A DNA stretch of 64,000 nt from Aquipseudomonas alcaligenes (GTDB lineage: Bacteria; Pseudomonadota; Gammaproteobacteria; Pseudomonadales; Pseudomonadaceae), in the NCBI RefSeq assembly GCF_900156545.1, contig NZ_FTNW01000004.1, positions 248,001-312,000 on the forward strand, written 5' to 3'. The position numbers and the translations under genes were made by a program. The notes under the pieces are model-generated. The model made no database searches. It was not told where the DNA came from and worked only from the letters and a program-made list of their open reading frames with translations. The stretch's first letter is position 1, and each line of letters opens with the position of its first letter. Positions 25,175 to 33,077 of the stretch are shown one piece after another.

Positions 25175-26296
25175 GTGCACATCGGTGTTCCTCTCGAGAC
25201 CCACGCCGGGGAGACGCGCGTTGCCGCAACTCCCGAAACCATCAAGAAGCTGATCGCCCAGGGCCATCAGGTGACTGTGCAGAGCGGTGCCGGCGTGAAA
25301 GCCAGCCTGCCCGACCACGTTTATGAAGTCGTCGGCGCCAATATTGGCGATGCCGCTACCGTGTTTGGTGCCGATCTGGTGCTCAAGGTCGTGGCGCCTG
25401 ACGACGCCGAACTGGCGCTGATGAAGTCCGGCGCGGTACTGGTTGGCATGCTCAACCCGTTCTGCAACGAGACCATCGCGCGTATGGCCGCCCGTGGCAT
25501 TACCGCCTTCGCCCTGGAGGCCGCGCCGCGTACCTCCCGCGCGCAGAGCCTGGACGTGCTGAGCTCGCAGGCCAACATCGCCGGCTACAAGGCCGTGATG
25601 CTGGGCGCCAACCACTATCCGCGCTTCATGCCGATGCTGATGACCGCGGCCGGTACCGTGAAGGCCGCTCGCGTGCTGATCCTCGGTGCCGGTGTGGCCG
25701 GTCTGCAGGCCATCGCCACCGCCAAGCGTCTGGGCGCGGTGATCGAGGCCTCCGACGTGCGTCCTGCCGTTAAGGAACAAATCGAGTCGCTCGGCGCCAA
25801 GTTCGTCGATGTGCCGTTCGAGACCGACGAAGAGCGCGAATGCGCCCAGGGCGTTGGCGGCTATGCCCGTCCGATGCCGGCGTCGTGGATGCAGCGTCAG
25901 GCCGGTGCCGTGCACGAGCGCGCCAAGCAGGCCGATATCGTCATCACCACCGCGCTGATTCCGGGCCGCAAGGCGCCGACTCTGCTGCATGAAGCGACCG
26001 TGGAAGAGATGAAGCCGGGCTCGGTGGTCATCGACCTGGCCGCTGCCCAGGGCGGCAACTGCCCGCTGACCGAAGTCGATCAGGTCGTCGTCAAGCACGG
26101 CGTCACCATCGTCGGCTACAGCAACCTGGCGGCCCTGGTGCCGGCGGATGCCTCGGCGCTGTACGCGCGCAACCTGCTGGACTTCCTCAAGCTCGTCATC
26201 GACAAGGAAGGCCATTTCCACCTCAACCTGGAAGACGACATCGTCGCCGCGTGCCTGATGTGCCGCGATGGCAACGTCGTGCGCACCAACGGCTAA
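25175..26296 (+). CDS. pntAA: NAD(P) transhydrogenase subunit alpha, part 1
   Basis: A 373-residue soluble NAD(H)-binding component (domain I) of proton-translocating transhydrogenase. It starts at GTG 25175, eight bases after CAGGAG (25161-25166), giving the expected MHIGVPLETHAGETRVAATP. The alanine-dehydrogenase-like fold is visible in TVQSGAGVKASLPDHVYE, the dinucleotide-binding VLILGAGVAGLQAIATAKRL (about 165-185) and the TALIPGRKAPTLL loop. Together with PntAB and PntB it couples hydride transfer between NADH and NADP+ to proton movement, supplying NADPH. The alpha subunit is split into two genes, as usual in Pseudomonas. Confidence 0.96.
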   Translation: MHIGVPLETHAGETRVAATPETIKKLIAQGHQVTVQSGAGVKASLPDHVYEVVGANIGDAATVFGADLVLKVVAPDDAELALMKSGAVLVGMLNPFCNETIARMAARGITAFALEAAPRTSRAQSLDVLSSQANIAGYKAVMLGANHYPRFMPMLMTAAGTVKAARVLILGAGVAGLQAIATAKRLGAVIEASDVRPAVKEQIESLGAKFVDVPFETDEERECAQGVGGYARPMPASWMQRQAGAVHERAKQADIVITTALIPGRKAPTLLHEATVEEMKPGSVVIDLAAAQGGNCPLTEVDQVVVKHGVTIVGYSNLAALVPADASALYARNLLDFLKLVIDKEGHFHLNLEDDIVAACLMCRDGNVVRTNG

Positions 26297-26307
26297 GGAG
26301 TAGAGAC

Positions 26308-26622
26308 ATGGAACTGATTTCCCCCAGCATCTACAACCTGATCATCTTCGTGCTGGCCATCTACGTGGGCTACCACGTGGTATGGAACGTCACCCCGGCC
26401 CTGCACACCCCGCTGATGGCCGTGACCAACGCGATCTCCGCAATCGTCATCGTCGGCGCCATGCTGGCCGCCGCCCTGACCGTGACCCCGCTGGGCAAGG
26501 CCATGGGCACCCTGGCCGTGGCCCTGGCCGCAGTCAACGTGTTCGGTGGCTTCCTGGTCACCCGCCGCATGCTGGAAATGTTCAAGAAGAAGGCGCCCAA
26601 GGCCAAGGCGGAGGGCAAATAA
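26308..26622 (+). CDS. pntAB: NAD(P) transhydrogenase subunit alpha, part 2
   Basis: A 104-residue membrane protein corresponding to the C-terminal helices of full-length PntA. AAGGAG at 26295-26300 supports the ATG at 26308. Hydrophobic helices are at about 8-25, 40-60 and 65-85; the tail is lysine-rich (KKKAPKAKAEGK) and cytoplasmic. It contributes membrane helices of domain II, the proton channel, with PntB. The stop is followed by pntB after a single base, so translation is coupled. Confidence 0.95.
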   Translation: MELISPSIYNLIIFVLAIYVGYHVVWNVTPALHTPLMAVTNAISAIVIVGAMLAAALTVTPLGKAMGTLAVALAAVNVFGGFLVTRRMLEMFKKKAPKAKAEGK

Positions 26623-26623
26623 G

Positions 26624-28072
26624 ATGAGCATGAACCTGATCACCCTGCTGTACCTGGTCGCTTCCGTCTGCTTCATCCAGGCGCTGAAAGGCCTTTCCCA
26701 CCCGACCTCGTCGCGCCAGGGCAACGCCTTCGGCATGATCGGCATGGCCATCGCCGTGGTCACCACCATCTTCCTGGTGTTCAAGCTCGGCGCGGAAATG
26801 GCCGAGGGCGGCGCTGCCAAGGGCCTGGGCTACGTGCTGGTCGGCCTGCTGGTCGGCGGTACCGCCGGCTCCATCATGGCCAAGCGCGTCGAGATGACCA
26901 AGATGCCGGAACTGGTCGCCTTCATGCACAGCATGATCGGCCTGGCTGCCGTGTTCATCGCGATTGCCGCTGTCGTCGAGCCGCAGTCGCTGGGCATCGT
27001 CGCCAACCTGGGTGACGCCATCCCCTCGGGCAACCGCCTGGAGCTGTTCCTCGGCGCGGCCATCGGTGCCATCACCTTCTCCGGCTCGGTGATCGCCTTC
27101 GGCAAGCTGTCCGGCAAGTACAAGTTCCGTCTGTTCCAGGGTGCCCCGGTGGTGTTCAAGGGCCAGCACATGGTCAACCTGGTCATCGGCCTGGCGATCC
27201 TGGGCCTGGGCCTGTACTTCACCTTCACCGGCAATATCACCGCTTTCGCCATCGTGGTGGCCCTGGCCTTCGTCATCGGCGTGCTGATCATCATCCCGAT
27301 CGGCGGTGCCGACATGCCGGTGGTGGTGTCCATGCTCAACAGCTACTCGGGCTGGGCGGCGGCCGGTATCGGCTTCTCGCTGAACAACTCGATGCTGATC
27401 GTGGCCGGTTCGCTGGTAGGCTCCTCGGGCGCCATCCTGTCCTACATCATGTGCAAGGCGATGAACCGCTCGTTCTTCAACGTCATCCTCGGCGGCTTCG
27501 GTGCCGACGCTGATGCAGGCGGCCCGGCCGGTGCCCAGCAGGAGCGCAACGTGAAGTCGGGCTCCTCCGACGACGCCGCCTTCCTGCTGACCAACGCCGA
27601 CACCGTGGTCATCGTTCCGGGCTACGGCCTGGCGGTAGCCCGTGCCCAGCACGCGCTGATGGAACTGGCCGAGAAGCTGACCCACCGCGGCGTGACCGTG
27701 AAGTACGCGATCCACCCGGTAGCCGGTCGTATGCCGGGCCACATGAACGTTCTGCTGGCCGAGGCCGAAGTGCCCTACGAGCAGGTGTTCGAGATGGAGG
27801 ACATCAACTCCGAGTTCGGTCAGACCGACGTGGTGCTGGTGCTCGGCGCCAACGACGTGGTCAACCCGGCGGCGAAGAACGATCCGAAGTCGCCGATCGC
27901 CGGCATGCCGATCCTCGAGGCTTACAAGGCCAAGACCATCATCGTCAACAAGCGCTCCATGGCCAGTGGCTACGCCGGCCTGGACAACGAACTGTTCTAC
28001 ATGGACAAGACCATGATGGTGTTCGGCGACGCGAAGAAGGTCATCGAAGACATGGTGAAGGCGGTCGAGTAA
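26624..28072 (+). CDS. pntB: NAD(P) transhydrogenase subunit beta
   Basis: A 482-residue protein with about nine membrane helices (residues 5-265, proton channel) followed by the NADP(H)-binding domain III. Domain III features VIVPGYGLAVARAQHALMEL (dinucleotide site, about 325-345), YAIHPVAGRMPGHMNVLLAE and VLVLGANDVVNPAAKNDP, all conserved. The start is at 26624; the second ATG at 26630 would remove only two residues. It completes the pnt operon, which ends at a strong terminator. Confidence 0.96.
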   Translation: MSMNLITLLYLVASVCFIQALKGLSHPTSSRQGNAFGMIGMAIAVVTTIFLVFKLGAEMAEGGAAKGLGYVLVGLLVGGTAGSIMAKRVEMTKMPELVAFMHSMIGLAAVFIAIAAVVEPQSLGIVANLGDAIPSGNRLELFLGAAIGAITFSGSVIAFGKLSGKYKFRLFQGAPVVFKGQHMVNLVIGLAILGLGLYFTFTGNITAFAIVVALAFVIGVLIIIPIGGADMPVVVSMLNSYSGWAAAGIGFSLNNSMLIVAGSLVGSSGAILSYIMCKAMNRSFFNVILGGFGADADAGGPAGAQQERNVKSGSSDDAAFLLTNADTVVIVPGYGLAVARAQHALMELAEKLTHRGVTVKYAIHPVAGRMPGHMNVLLAEAEVPYEQVFEMEDINSEFGQTDVVLVLGANDVVNPAAKNDPKSPIAGMPILEAYKAKTIIVNKRSMASGYAGLDNELFYMDKTMMVFGDAKKVIEDMVKAVE

Positions 28073-28094
28073 GCCCCCTCGCCATTTGACGAAG

Positions 28095-28117
28095 AACCCG
28101 GCCTGCGCCGGGTTTTT
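28095..28117 (+). terminator. Rho-independent terminator after pntB
   Basis: AACCCGGC (28095-28102), a CTGC loop and GCCGGGTT (28107-28114) run into TTT, 22 bases after the pntB stop. Confidence 0.93.
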
Positions 28118-28170
28118 CGTTTACGCACGGACGGTTATTCTGCTGCGCTGACTAACAGGGCCCGCTGTAT

Positions 28171-29613
28171 ATGCTTTTCAGCTCCTCCATTTTTATCTAC
28201 GCCTTTCTGCCTGTGGTGCTGGCTGGCTATTTCCTGTTGGCACGACTGAGGCAAGGCTCGCTTGCACGTCTGTGGCTGGCCGTGGCGTCGCTATTCTTTT
28301 ATGGCTACTGGGGGCCGAAGTATCTACTCCTGATCGGCCTGTCGATCATCGTCAATTATCTCATCGGCACGCGCATCTCACGCTTGGTAATGGCCGCAGC
28401 TGGCCCCACCCGACACAGCAAAATGCTGCTGCTGATCGGCATCCTGCTGAATGTCGCCGGTCTCGTTTACTTCAAGTACACCGACTTCCTGATCGAGACA
28501 CTCAACACGCTGACCGACAGCCAGCTCGCCAGCCTGAACCTGCTGCTGCCATTGGGCATCAGCTTCTTCACCTTCACCCAGATCGCCTATCTGGTGGACT
28601 GTGGCAGATCGGGGGTGCGGGACTACAGCCTGGTCAACTACACCCTGTTCGTGACCTTCTTCCCCCACCTGATCGCCGGCCCAATCGTCCATCACAAGGA
28701 CCTGATGCCGCAGTTCGCCAGCACCAGCAATCTGCGCTTCCGTCTCGACAACTTCTCGCTCGGCCTGTTCGTCTTTGCCATCGGCCTGGTGAAGAAGGTG
28801 CTGATCGCGGACAACCTGGGGCAATGGGCCAATGCGGGCTACGCCAGCGAGCAGACCCTGACGATGATCGAAGCCTGGAGCACCAGCCTGCTCTACAGCT
28901 TCCAGTTGTATTTCGATTTCTCCGGCTATTCGGACATGGCCATCGGCCTCGGCCTGATGTTCAACATCAATCTGCCGCAGAACTTCAACTCGCCCTACCA
29001 AGCCAAGAACATCCAGGATTTCTGGCGCCGCTGGCACATGACGCTCTCCAGCTGGCTGCGCGACTACATCTACATCCCCCTGGGCGGAAAGCGGGCTGCG
29101 CTGCCGCGTATCTACTTCAACCTGTTCGCCACCTTCCTGATTGGTGGCATCTGGCATGGAGCAGGCTGGACCTTCCTGATCTGGGGTGCACTGCATGGCG
29201 CGGCAGTCGTGCTGCACCGCTGCTGGCAGGATGTTGGACTGCGATTGCCGAGTTGGCTGGGCTGGGGCCTGACCTTCCTGTTCGTCAACTTCGCCTGGGT
29301 GTTCTTTCGTGCCGAGGATCTGCCAGCGGCACAGCGCATGCTGTCCAGCATGTTCGGCCTGAGCGGCGGGGGCATAGGGGGCATCGGCAGCGCCCTGCTG
29401 CCTCTCGAGGCGCTGCTGAGCCTCGGGCTCGCCGCGCTGCTGGCCTTCCTGGCACCGAACTCACAGCAGATTGCCGGCCTCGTCCCCCACCAGGGGCGCC
29501 TACGTTTCAGGGAAGGCCTGATCGCTGCCGCGCTTGTAGGCTTTGCGTTCTTCTACGCACTGGTCGCGCAGATCCAGAACACTCCCTCGGACTTCCTCTA
29601 CTTCAATTTCTGA
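28171..29613 (+). CDS. MBOAT-family O-acyltransferase (AlgI-like)
   Basis: A 480-residue polytopic membrane O-acyltransferase with about 11 hydrophobic segments. MBOAT hallmarks: SLFFYGYWGPKYLLLI near the N-terminus, YFDFSGYSDMAIGLGLMFN, NIQDFWRRWHMTLSSWLRDY, and the catalytic histidine in FLIGGIWHGAGWTFLIWG, near residue 327. AlgI and relatives move acetyl groups across the inner membrane to acylate exported polysaccharides, with a periplasmic SGNH-like partner. The next gene, starting 2 bases after the stop, is probably that partner. Alginate genes are absent here; the nearby D-rhamnan locus suggests an LPS or other surface glycan as substrate, by inference. Confidence 0.93.
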   Translation: MLFSSSIFIYAFLPVVLAGYFLLARLRQGSLARLWLAVASLFFYGYWGPKYLLLIGLSIIVNYLIGTRISRLVMAAAGPTRHSKMLLLIGILLNVAGLVYFKYTDFLIETLNTLTDSQLASLNLLLPLGISFFTFTQIAYLVDCGRSGVRDYSLVNYTLFVTFFPHLIAGPIVHHKDLMPQFASTSNLRFRLDNFSLGLFVFAIGLVKKVLIADNLGQWANAGYASEQTLTMIEAWSTSLLYSFQLYFDFSGYSDMAIGLGLMFNINLPQNFNSPYQAKNIQDFWRRWHMTLSSWLRDYIYIPLGGKRAALPRIYFNLFATFLIGGIWHGAGWTFLIWGALHGAAVVLHRCWQDVGLRLPSWLGWGLTFLFVNFAWVFFRAEDLPAAQRMLSSMFGLSGGGIGGIGSALLPLEALLSLGLAALLAFLAPNSQQIAGLVPHQGRLRFREGLIAAALVGFAFFYALVAQIQNTPSDFLYFNF

Positions 29614-29614
29614 C

Positions 29615-29642
29615 GATGGCGATGGCGATGGCGATGGCGATG
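29615..29642. repeat. GATGGC hexanucleotide repeat spanning alternative start codons
   Basis: Four perfect copies of GATGGC (29615-29638) are followed by GATG (29639-29642). This places five in-frame ATG codons at 29616, 29622, 29628, 29634 and 29640 at the start of the next gene. A change in copy number keeps the frame but changes the number of starts and Met-Ala units. Confidence 0.95.
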
Positions 29643-30794
29643 CGCGAAGCGAGATTCATCCTGAACTGCCTGGCGAGTTTCCTGCTAATGGGTGTCGGGT
29701 ACTTCCTGCTCATCGATCGCCTGGCCATAGCAGACGCACCTCTGGGCAGGTCGTACCGGCAGTTCCTGCTCACAGCCACCGACGACGTGCCGAACCGCAT
29801 CATCGTGGACAGCGGCTCGAACGCCATCCACTCCATCGATGCGCAAAAGCTGGAGGCCCACTTCGGTCGACCGACCCTGATCCTCTCCGACAATGCCGGC
29901 TACCCGTTGCACCACAAGATAGAGCGCCTGGCCAACCATCTGAAGGCCGGGGATACACTGATTCTCCCACTGGAGTGGTTGCATTACCGGGCCGATGACA
30001 GGCTCCCCGCGGACTATGTCCAGTCCATCCTCGACGAGAGCGGTTCCAATGCGTTCTATTACCGGGAGCTACCCTGGCAGGAGCGCGCGCTGTTCGTCTA
30101 TCGGAGCATCCCGATCAATCTGGGCCTGCAGTCGATCTTAAGACTTAACGGCGTGGAAGCATGGAACCTTCAGATTTCCGCCACCACACAGGATTCCCTG
30201 GTCCGCTTTGAGCAGGAGATACGCCATGGCTCCCGCGGCAATCAGATGATCGACGAAGCCCTCCCAATCCACCCATTGACCCGAGATCTGACCTGCGATC
30301 ATTACCTGTTCGGGCTATTCGAATTTCCCGGCATCAGCCAGACCTTTCAAGACAACCTGCAACGACTGAGCACTCTCCGCCAAATCGACGGAGTAAACAT
30401 ATTCTTCGCATGGCCTGCGGTTGCCGCTCGTGATGGAGATGAGTGCTATCAGCTCCTGAGACCGGCCATAGAGAAGTATGTCGAGGACATTCGTCGAACG
30501 GCCGAAGCACAGGGGTTTTCTTTCCTGGGCGAGCCCGGCCAGAGTCGCTTCGATAGCCGCTGTCTGCTCGATACCTACTACCATATACGGGCCCGCTGCG
30601 CGGATGTCAGGACCCAAACACTTATTCTGCAGCTGGAAAGACAGGGGCTGAAACGAGCATCCTTGGATCAACCTGCCCTGCAGGAGCGGCTGCTGGTAAA
30701 GCTTCAACAACTCTCGCCGGCACCCGACAAGCCCGGTGACGGCCTCCCATCAAGTGACGCGCAGGCTAATACACAGAAACCGCCTCCCCCTTGA
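29616..30794 (+). CDS. Membrane-anchored partner of the MBOAT acyltransferase, SGNH-like (uncharacterised)
   Basis: A 392-residue protein if the first ATG is used; residues 2-9 are Met-Ala repeats from the hexanucleotide tract, so any of five starts is possible. No ribosome binding site is visible and the start is 2 bases after the MBOAT stop, so translation is probably coupled. One membrane segment at about 14-34 (LNCLASFLLMGVGYFLLID) anchors a periplasmic domain. The segment NRIIVDSGSNAIHSID resembles the first block of an SGNH hydrolase, and TLILPLEWLHY may be a later core strand, but family membership is inference. The C-terminal 30 residues are proline- and serine-rich. It likely completes polysaccharide O-acylation with the MBOAT protein, as AlgX/AlgJ do for AlgI. 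Confidence 0.8.
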   Translation: MAMAMAMAMREARFILNCLASFLLMGVGYFLLIDRLAIADAPLGRSYRQFLLTATDDVPNRIIVDSGSNAIHSIDAQKLEAHFGRPTLILSDNAGYPLHHKIERLANHLKAGDTLILPLEWLHYRADDRLPADYVQSILDESGSNAFYYRELPWQERALFVYRSIPINLGLQSILRLNGVEAWNLQISATTQDSLVRFEQEIRHGSRGNQMIDEALPIHPLTRDLTCDHYLFGLFEFPGISQTFQDNLQRLSTLRQIDGVNIFFAWPAVAARDGDECYQLLRPAIEKYVEDIRRTAEAQGFSFLGEPGQSRFDSRCLLDTYYHIRARCADVRTQTLILQLERQGLKRASLDQPALQERLLVKLQQLSPAPDKPGDGLPSSDAQANTQKPPPP

Positions 30795-31070
30795 GGGCGC
30801 ACCTCTTTCAATAGCAGTAACTAACAACTACCTGTAACGAAGCTTCCATCGCATTGTCGTGCGACAGGAAAGCTAAGCATTCCTGATCGTGCCACCAGCC
30901 CTGAGCTTTGCGTCAGCCCCAAAGTGCTGGGCCACTGCTCAGTCTCTCCCCGGAGAGTCGCCTGGCCTACTTTCGCCGAACATGCCAGAATTTGCATGGA
31001 ATAAGAACAATCCGCAGAAGTTTGCAGACAGTCTTCGATTATGTCGGCAAGCCCCTGAATAGAGCATTAT

Positions 31071-31922
31071 ATGAAGATTGATTTCATGGTTCCCGGCATT
31101 AGCAAATGCGGTACCACTACACTCTGTTACCTGCTCGGCGAACATCCTCAGCTCTTCATTCCTGCCATCAAGGAGCCGCATCACTTCAATCGTGGGGACA
31201 TGGCGGAAAACCGAGCAAGTTACGAAGCGTTGTTTCGCGAAGCGCAAGCGGGACAACTATTGGGCGAAGGCTCACAGATGTACTCGGCCGACGAGTTCGG
31301 CGAGCTGGTCAGCGCCCGTCTGGCTTTAGAGAACCCTCAGATGAAGCTGATCTTCTGTGTGCGCAATCCGTTGAAACGGATCGAGTCGAGCTATCGGGAG
31401 TTTCATCACAGTGGCCCCCATTACGCAGTGAACGCGCCATTTGGCATAGACAACGCCATTACCGAGCTGCGCGCGCTGCTCGCAGACTCCTGTTATTGGA
31501 CGCGCCTGCAAAGCTTTCGGAAATACTTCAGCGACGAGCAAATCCTGGTGGTTTTTCTAGAAGATCTACAGAAGAACCCACAGCAAGAGCTGGAGCGCTG
31601 CTACATCTTTCTAGGCGTGGACGCCAGCTACCGCAATCCGTCCGCCGGCGCCCAGCTCAACTCCAGAGATGAAAAGCTCTACGACACCCGCCTACTCCGG
31701 TTACTGCGCACGAACAAGTTCACCGGTTACAAACTGGCCAAACTGAGTATCCCGCAGCAGGACCGAATCTTTACGCGCATAGGATTGCGTCGCCCGTTCA
31801 CCACCCCTTTGCAATGGACTCCCGCTACAAAGCAGATGGTTGTAGAGCATCTTCGCGACGATATTCAGCAACTCCTGCACTACTGCGAAAAGCCTGCGGA
31901 CTACTGGAAAGAGTTCGCTTGA
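31071..31922 (+). CDS. Sulfotransferase-domain protein
   Basis: A 283-residue cytoplasmic protein of the PAPS-dependent sulfotransferase superfamily. The 5'-phosphosulfate loop is MVPGISKCGTTTLCYLLGEH (residues about 6-25). The 3'-phosphate motif is KLIFCVRNPLKRIESSYREF, around residues 95-115, with the conserved arginine and serine. A catalytic-type histidine lies in KEPHHFNRGD. Such enzymes transfer sulfate from PAPS to a hydroxyl, here plausibly on a glycan given the neighbouring polysaccharide genes. The gene is A+T-richer than the flanks and has only a weak ribosome binding site. It is convergent with the wbpZ end of the rhamnan locus. The acceptor is unknown. Confidence 0.88.
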   Translation: MKIDFMVPGISKCGTTTLCYLLGEHPQLFIPAIKEPHHFNRGDMAENRASYEALFREAQAGQLLGEGSQMYSADEFGELVSARLALENPQMKLIFCVRNPLKRIESSYREFHHSGPHYAVNAPFGIDNAITELRALLADSCYWTRLQSFRKYFSDEQILVVFLEDLQKNPQQELERCYIFLGVDASYRNPSAGAQLNSRDEKLYDTRLLRLLRTNKFTGYKLAKLSIPQQDRIFTRIGLRRPFTTPLQWTPATKQMVVEHLRDDIQQLLHYCEKPADYWKEFA

Positions 31923-31926
31923 TTCA

Positions 31927-31950
31927 CTGAGGGGCGAGTCCGCCCCTCAG
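31927..31950. terminator. Bidirectional hairpin between the sulfotransferase gene and wbpZ
   Basis: CTGAGGGGCG (31927-31936), loop AGTC and CGCCCCTCAG (31941-31950) form a perfect 10-base stem between convergent genes. No long T-run is present on either side, but its position suggests it ends both transcripts. Confidence 0.7.
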
Positions 31951-31964
31951 CCTCGCAAACCCGG

Positions 31965-33077
31965 TCAGTCCCTGACAAATTCACGATAGAAGTCTGCCAT
32001 CTGGCGACCCATGCGCTCCGCGGTGAACTGTTGACGGTAACGCGCCAAGGCGTTTTGCCCCATCTGCACACACATATCTGGGTCATGCCACAGCTGATCC
32101 ATGGCTGCACGAAACGCACCGGCATCCTCTGGCGGCACCACCAGCCCAGTCTCCCCATGGATGTTGATATAGCTGGTACCCGTACCAATCTCACAGGAGA
32201 TCATCGGCTTGCCGTACATCGCCCCTTCCAGAAGCGAGATGCCAAAAGCCTCCGAGCGCAGGTGAGACGGAAAGACAAAAGCACTGCATAACTGCAGTAA
32301 CGCGCACTTGTCCTCTTCACTCACCCGCCCCAGGAAATGCACATTGCTCACGCCCAGCGCCAGCGCCTGCCGTCGCAGCTCCTCCTCCATGGGCCCCGCG
32401 CCAGCAATGACCAGTGGATAGGGAGAACCCGCCGCAGCGTCCAGCAGGACGTGAAGCCCCTTGTAATAACGCAGCACTCCGACGAACAGGAAGAAACGGC
32501 TTCCCAGCATGCCTCGCCAATGCTCCAAGCGCACGGCATCCGGCAGGGGATACGCACCCGAGTCGAGCCCGTAGGGGATGACCCGTGTCTTATCCCGGAA
32601 GCGCTGCAGCACCTCGCTGCTCGCAAGATAATTGGGCGACGCCGCAATAATCCCGTCCGCTCTGCCAAGGAAGTGGTGCATCAGCGGGCGATAGAGATTC
32701 AGAAGGTACTTTTGCCGCACGATGTCGGAGTGATACGACACCACAAAAGGCCTATCAATACGCGCAGCAAAGTGCAGTGCGTCCATGAACGGCCAAGGAA
32801 AGTGGTAGTGAACAAGATCGGCCTGTCGCGCCAGTGACCTCAGCTTTCCTAGTGCAGAAAAAGAAAACCCTGTGGACGCGATCTGTAGATCCAGTCTGGC
32901 ACGATGCACACGGTGCCCACCGACAGTCAGTATCGAATCGCCTGGCTCGGCACTGAGCGTCAGCACCTCGCTTTCCACGCCAAAAGGCCGGGTGCTTTCG
33001 CATAGCTGGTAAATCACCTGCTCGATGCCCCCCACCGTTTCGGGCAGGTAGGTCTTGAAGAAATGCAGTACACGCAT
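31965..33077 (-). CDS. wbpZ: Glycosyltransferase family 4, D-rhamnan synthesis (WbpZ-like)
   Basis: A 370-residue GT-B glycosyltransferase. The ATG at 33077 overlaps the wbpY stop (TGATG) and gives MRVLHFFKTYLPETVGGIEQ, the classic GT4 N-terminus, so the longer frame from 33134 is not used. The nucleotide-sugar half contains FFLFVGVLRYYKGLHVLLDA and the EX7E motif SEAFGISLLEGAMYGKP, around residues 275-290. In A-band LPS synthesis WbpZ adds an early D-mannose or D-rhamnose residue on the lipid carrier, using GDP-sugars at the cytoplasmic face. Assignment rests on the gene order of the whole locus plus family. It is the last gene of the operon. Confidence 0.88.
   Translation of the reverse strand: MRVLHFFKTYLPETVGGIEQVIYQLCESTRPFGVESEVLTLSAEPGDSILTVGGHRVHRARLDLQIASTGFSFSALGKLRSLARQADLVHYHFPWPFMDALHFAARIDRPFVVSYHSDIVRQKYLLNLYRPLMHHFLGRADGIIAASPNYLASSEVLQRFRDKTRVIPYGLDSGAYPLPDAVRLEHWRGMLGSRFFLFVGVLRYYKGLHVLLDAAAGSPYPLVIAGAGPMEEELRRQALALGVSNVHFLGRVSEEDKCALLQLCSAFVFPSHLRSEAFGISLLEGAMYGKPMISCEIGTGTSYINIHGETGLVVPPEDAGAFRAAMDQLWHDPDMCVQMGQNALARYRQQFTAERMGRQMADFYREFVRD

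Noticed and set aside
25032..25229. Minus-strand 65-codon frame with an amphipathic C-terminus, upstream of and overlapping pntAA
   Set aside because: It overlaps the well-supported GTG start of pntAA, has no ribosome binding site and no convincing family match. It could be a remnant, but evidence is too weak to list.
28272..29615. Upstream extension of the MBOAT-partner frame through the MBOAT gene
   Set aside because: It is out of frame with the clear MBOAT protein and has shadow composition; the partner starts at the repeat ATGs.
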